A program made the translations under genes and the position numbers. Below, in pieces: positions 50,501-56,500 of a stretch of DNA of 64,000 bases. The notes beneath the pieces are model-generated. The model did not search any database, was not told where the DNA came from, and worked only from the letters and a program-made list of their open reading frames with translations. Numbering within the stretch: the stretch's first letter is position 1; each line of letters starts with the position of its first letter. Source of the DNA: Luidia sarsii (Eukaryota; Echinodermata; Asteroidea; Paxillosida; Luidiidae); the NCBI GenBank assembly GCA_949987565.1, contig OX465109.1:13657400-13721399 (forward strand), read 5' to 3'.

Positions 50501-53500
50501 CTTTGCATGTCGGGGATACATTGTACCACGGTGTTTTGGTTGAAGTATCATGTATAATTATACACAATGTGCATTTGCTCAATGCATTATTCATACATTG
50601 TATACAGTACAATCTACAAAGTACATGTACAGGTGTATGTAGATAATTCGATGTCCAAGTTCATCCTAAACTTCACTATTAGTATTAACAAAGCATTTAG
50701 TGTAACACTAAGTAGAAAGCACTACAAAGCTAACAGCTTTGAACTTATGTGTAACTAAGTCACAGTATACTGGCAAGTTACATTCCTGTCATCCAACTTA
50801 TCCACCTTAGGGCTGACATTCTCAAATTTTGACTTTCAGGCTTCACAAGAGAGAACATGTAATTCCGTTACCAGGGTAATTCCGTTACCATGTAATTCCG
50901 TTACCAGTGTTTTTATAGGAAAGGGTTACAATATTAATTAATTTGGTGTTTGGGGTTTTAAGGAAACAAATGAAGGCAGAGAATTTACAATTACAAAATA
51001 ATTCAGCAAACCCTAAGATCCTGGCTAAAACTTTTGTCCAATTTTGGTAACGGAATTACACAGAAATCAGTGCAAATTTCGTCATATTGATCCCGCAAAT
51101 ACTAAATCCAGGTGTAGTAACTGATTTACAAAATATGATTGTCATCCATTTACCTGCATAACTACAAAGAATACATAGGAATAAGTTCAGGGATAAGTGA
51201 TTTGTTGATTTTTTATTAAATTGGGCCATGTTTTCAATTCAAGTTCCAACATAGATTTCAGAAAAACTATTCAGGTTACACACAAACGGTTTTCTATTCA
51301 CTAAAATATAGGATGTTGTCTACTTAAAACATATGCTATATTTGTATTTGATAAACTTTCAAATTTCCCATTTTTGCCTCTTCCCATACGGAATTGCCCA
51401 CATACATGGAGGTAGAATGGAGGTAGAAACGGGTGGGTATAATGTTCTGCAAGTAGGCCTAATTATTAAATATTAGGTCAGTACTGGCGGTAGCTGGTGC
51501 AATTCAAAAGGATACTATCTTCTTGGCAGCGCAGAGAGGGATCCAGCAAGGTGTAATTGGAAAACGTACGCCTATTCATGTTTTTGATGATTTTCCAACA
51601 ACCTGAAGTAACAAACTTGTGCGCCCTCACTCGGCGAAAAAAAAGACAGACCTTTATCAAAATGCGACGATGCGACGATGCGACGCAACTATGCGACGAT
51701 GCTACAATTCTAAAATTTAGTGGGCCTGACGTTTCGATCCTAGCAGGACCTTTCTCAAAGGCAGAGTGACAAGGACAAAACAGATACATGTACACGAAGG
51801 AAGGGGGGAGAGTGAATAGGACACGGATGAGAAACAAAGGACAAAGAGTGAAGCTGGTAGGGAGAGATCAAAGGGAAGGGCAGGGGGTAGGGTAGGGATT
51901 AATGAGAGGAGGGGGAAAGATCAAAGAGAAGGGCAAGGAGTGGGGTAGGGATTAGTGACAATAGGGGGAAAGATCAAAGAGAGAAGTGTGAAGGACTGAA
52001 CACAAAAGAAGAATTATCAGAAAGCTGCATGGTGTTAGTCATTACCCTCCTGGATGTTGAGACCATGTGGTTGAATAGTCCGAAGACGCTTCATCCACAT
52101 TTTCTCACGGCTAAGACGGACAGCATTATTACGGTGACCAAGTGATTCTATGCCCAGTACACTCATATCTGATATCAAATGATCAGGGAGATTGAAGTGA
52201 TACCCAACAGGGGTGTCCATTTTACCGGTTTTGATAGTAGACCTATGGCCATATATCCGTTTTTTGAGGGTGTTTTTGGTCTCGCCAATATACTGAATAT
52301 TACAAACTCTACAAGAGATGAGGTATATGATGTTTGAGGTAGTGCACGTGATAGAGCCATAGGTCGTGTGGGTAGTTCCAGAAGAATGTCCATTGAAAGA
52401 GTCTATTTTCTTGACATGTGTCTTGCAAACAATGCATTTCGAGTTGACCAAGTAATGCTCAGTCAAGATCTCACTGAGTATTACCGCAGACTTCGTCTGA
52501 CTGAGTTCTTCTTCGATTCTGGCTCCCGTAAAGAAGAACCTTTCCGAGTAAAAAGCACCTGGGTCCCCCCCAAGAACCGTGTTCCAGCCCTTGAAACGTA
52601 TGTGCAAGCAGTCAGTTCTCAAGTTTCCAACTCCTCTCATCTTACCCGTAAGCCCCACGACAATCCCCCTAGGGAAGAACGTCGTGCTCTCAACACTCTA
52701 CGTTCCCGCGGTGACATCATTATCAAGCCAGCAGATAAAGGGTCAGCCGTAGTAATCATGGATCGCCAATGTATATTGATGAAGCCAATCGCCAACTCAA
52801 CAATCCCCAGCACTATAAACGTCTGGACTCTAACCCCACTGGCAAATTTTCAGAGCAAATTCAGGAAGTTTTGGATGACATGCGATCACGTGATCATTTG
52901 AGTAAAAAAGCTCACAGATTTCTATCACCGATCAATTATAGAACTGCCAGATTCTACCTTCTCCCGAAAATTCACAAGGCCAACAACCCAGGCAGACCCA
53001 TCATCTCTGGCAATGGTTCACCTACGGAACACATATCTCTTTTCATTGACTCTTTTCTCAAACCCTTGGTTCCCCAAATCCCCTCATACGTCCATGACAC
53101 TCCCGACTTTCTGCGAAAGTTGGAAAGTGTCAAGGATCAAATTCCTACCACTGCCATAATTGGTACTATTGACGTTTCCTCTCTATACACTAACATCCCC
53201 CAGGAAGAAGGCATTCAAGCTTGCTCCTTGGCCCTGGCCAAAGGAAAACAGTCTTCTCCACCCATCTCCGACATAACCACCCTCATGAGGCTAGTGCTGG
53301 CCAAGAATAATTTCTCCTTTCTTGGCAAGCACTATCTTCAAGTGCATGGCACTGCCATGGGCACGCGCATGGCTCCTTCCTTTGCATGCCTCTTCATGGG
53401 TGACCTTGAGGAATGCATGCTCAGTGAGGCTCCATGCCGTCCCTGGATTTGGTGGAGATACATAGATGACGTGTTCTTCATTTGGACTAGGGACGGTAGC

Positions 53501-56500
53501 AGCTTGAATGCTTTCTTTGACCACATCAATTCCTTCCATAGGACCATCAAATTCACATGGGAGCAGTCTCTTCAACAGACCCACTTTCTGGACGTCACCG
53601 TCCGGAAAGACCTCAATACACTCACTACTGACTTGTATTCTAAGCCCACCGACACTCATCAATATCTCCATTTCTCCAGTTGTCACCCTAGACACTGTAA
53701 GACTGGTATAGCTTACAGCCAGGCCCTCAGATTGAGACGCATATGTTCCAATGAGTCTGACTTTCGCCGCCATACACGTGGATTGGCCAGTAACTTGGTT
53801 GCTAGAAGCTATAGTTCTCGCCAAGTGAAGAACTCCATTGCTAAAGTCTATTCCATTCCCAGAAAATCGGCACTAAAACAAAAGCCACCAGGTCCCAAGG
53901 ACAAGCCCAAGGTTCCCTTAGTTACTTCCTACCACCCTTCTCTTCCTTCTCTCAGGAAGATAAGTAAGGAAAACAACCATATTCTCCACACTTCAGATCG
54001 TCTGGCTGAAGCCATTCCTAATTCGCCTGTTTTGGCTTTCAGGCGCCCCCGTAACCTGCCTGACTTAATTGTCCAAATCACTTGGTCACCGTAGTAATGC
54101 TGTCCGTCTTAGCTGTGAGAAAATGTGGATGAAGCGTCTTCAGACTATTCAACCACATGGTCTCAACATCCAGGAGGGTAATGACTAACACCATGCAGCT
54201 TTCTGATAATCCTTCTTTTGTGTTCAGTCCTTCACACTTCTCTCTTTGATCTTTCCCCCTCTTGTCACTAATCCCTACCCTACTCCTTGCCCTTCTCTTT
54301 GATCTTTCCCCCTCCTCTCACTAATCCCTACCCTACCCCTTGCCCTTCCCTTTGATCTCTCCCTACCAGCTTCACTCTTTGTCCTTTGTTTCTCATCCGT
54401 GTCCTATTCACTCTCTCCCCCCTTCCCTCGTGTACATGTATCTGTTTTGTCCTTGTCACTCTGCCTTTGAGAAAGGTCCTGCTAGGATCGAAACGTCAGG
54501 CCCACTAAATTTTAAGATTTACATATTGGTAATTTTAGTCAGTAAGCAGTTTGCAACATTTTTGTATATCACCTTAAGTTATTTCCCATAATGTTTGCTT
54601 GTTGCATGTTGGTATTGTTAACGTTGCTATAAAAAGGGTTCCATGAGTCAGGCAGCACATAGGCCAGAAATGCATAAGTCCCCTGTACCTGTACAGTGAT
54701 TTCATGGTGTCCATATACACTCAATGAATTTGACTGATAGCAGAAATATTCCTGAAAGGGATTTCAAGCGTTAGTTTTTGTTTTGTTCAGGTTTGCCAGT
54801 CAGTGTGGACTCTTCAGTGCATTGAGATGTCCATACAACATTACTGTCTGCCCTTTCTACGCATTGCAGCATTGATACAACATCATTTATTCAAAGAGCA
54901 ACTGCCAACGTGGCAGGTAAGTATAGGCAGAAACTTGTACACATTCATACAAAGCGTACATTTCTTATGGAAATCTAAGTATACAAGTTACCAAGCCACT
55001 GTAAGATGCACACTAAAGATAAAGCCGGTATGGTTGAGAAAGACGCATGGAAAAGTATGGATAGTGTTTTGTCCTTTATGATAACAATGCCAAATGTAAA
55101 TGTAACTTAGAGTGCAATTAACAATATTTCATTTGTTCATTCTTTCCATGTATATTATTATTTATTTATTGTTTGGAATTCTGCAAGAATAGCCCCATTA
55201 AATACAAATGCATCTTGAAAAGATATTGCATACATACCTTCGTGTGTTATGAAAGATATCAATAAGTCCAGTTTGAATCTTGTCCTATCTTTTCCATGTA
55301 GAGCCTGGATATGGAGTTTGAAGTGCTCAGCAATTTCCTACACCTGTGCACACTGTCAGGCTGTGATAAGGAAACAGACGTTTTCAGTCATCATTGTCTA
55401 CATTTCACTGACAACCCATCAGATTTCCTTGCATACTGGTGCAAGGAACTCATGGTATTTGTCAAAAAAAGACTGAGAACAGCAAAGGTACATAGTTTTC
55501 TCTTTTTAACTAATAAAGTGGACAATATCATAAAAATATCCCAAGAAAAAAAGTCAACTATCATTTCTTGGATGGGGGTCCCACAGACACATTCAACCAT
55601 TAATTGCTATATAACTCATTCTCGTTTTTATTCCAATGCAAGCAGCAATTTGTTATAAGCCTGGCTACAGTATTCAGGGATTAAACAAATTGGATAAAAA
55701 TTATTTTCAAACAGAGGTCAACAAAAACTGTGTATGGAACTCTTAAAGAAATCTTGTAATGATTTGTTCCTTCTCTTGGGCCTATTTTCCAATTGATATA
55801 TGTATTCAGTTGATGACATGGCTGAAATTATGACCTCCATTACAGAACTTGTTGATGTACAATCCTACCTACCATCCTCCTCGACTCCTTCAACTGCCAG
55901 ACAACTATGATGTTGTATTTCAGTACTATCGGGAAAAGACATGCAAAAGGTGTAAGACAATTCCCAATCGTCCTGCAATCTGTCTCATTTGTGGCGCCCT
56001 CTTGTGTCTGAATGGGGCCAGATTAGGGTGTCATGTTACAAGCACTCTTACTTTGCAGACTGAAGTAAGTACAACTATTGGTATCAAAATCAATGCACAT
56101 ATAGATTTAGTAATGTGGGATATGATATACAAATCTCTCACAATATCAAATCAGTTCTTGTTGATGTCACTAACACATTGATAAAGTTTAAGTAAAAATG
56201 TGAGGATGGCCAAAGCATCCTGGCTGAAAATGTCAAGCTTTCACTCGGGTTCTTTACATAAAAAGAATAAATCCACATATGGTTTATCCACAGAGTAATG
56301 TTGTAAAAGTTTGTTTTGAGTTATTTCTTGAGGATTTGTCCGTCTTATATAATGTACATGTAGTAATTGTGTTTTTTTAATCATGAACAGAACACCTGCG
56401 ACAACTAAGACAAATCATGGACAATGTACATGTACCTAGATATCTATTCACCAGCATTTTTGGACCCTAATAATAATTTAGAATTATAGAAACAATGCTT

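Larger units (their letters stand above)
48037..54579 (+). mobile_element. Composite 6.5 kb PLE insertion with 13 bp target duplication
   Basis: Bounded by TATTTCCCATAAT at 48024-48036 and 54580-54592. Order: inverted PLE terminus (48037-48108); 3.6 kb unrelated block (48109-51712); second inverted terminus with minus-strand GIY-YIG arm (51713 to about 52440); plus-strand RT (52454-54094); 3' UTR, terminus and tail (to 54579). That the duplication encloses everything suggests the block was inside, or was gained by, a single PLE insertion, though a nested second insertion is possible. Confidence 0.78.

Noticed and set aside
53291..53824. 177-codon minus-strand open frame
   Set aside because: Antisense shadow of the PLE reverse transcriptase.
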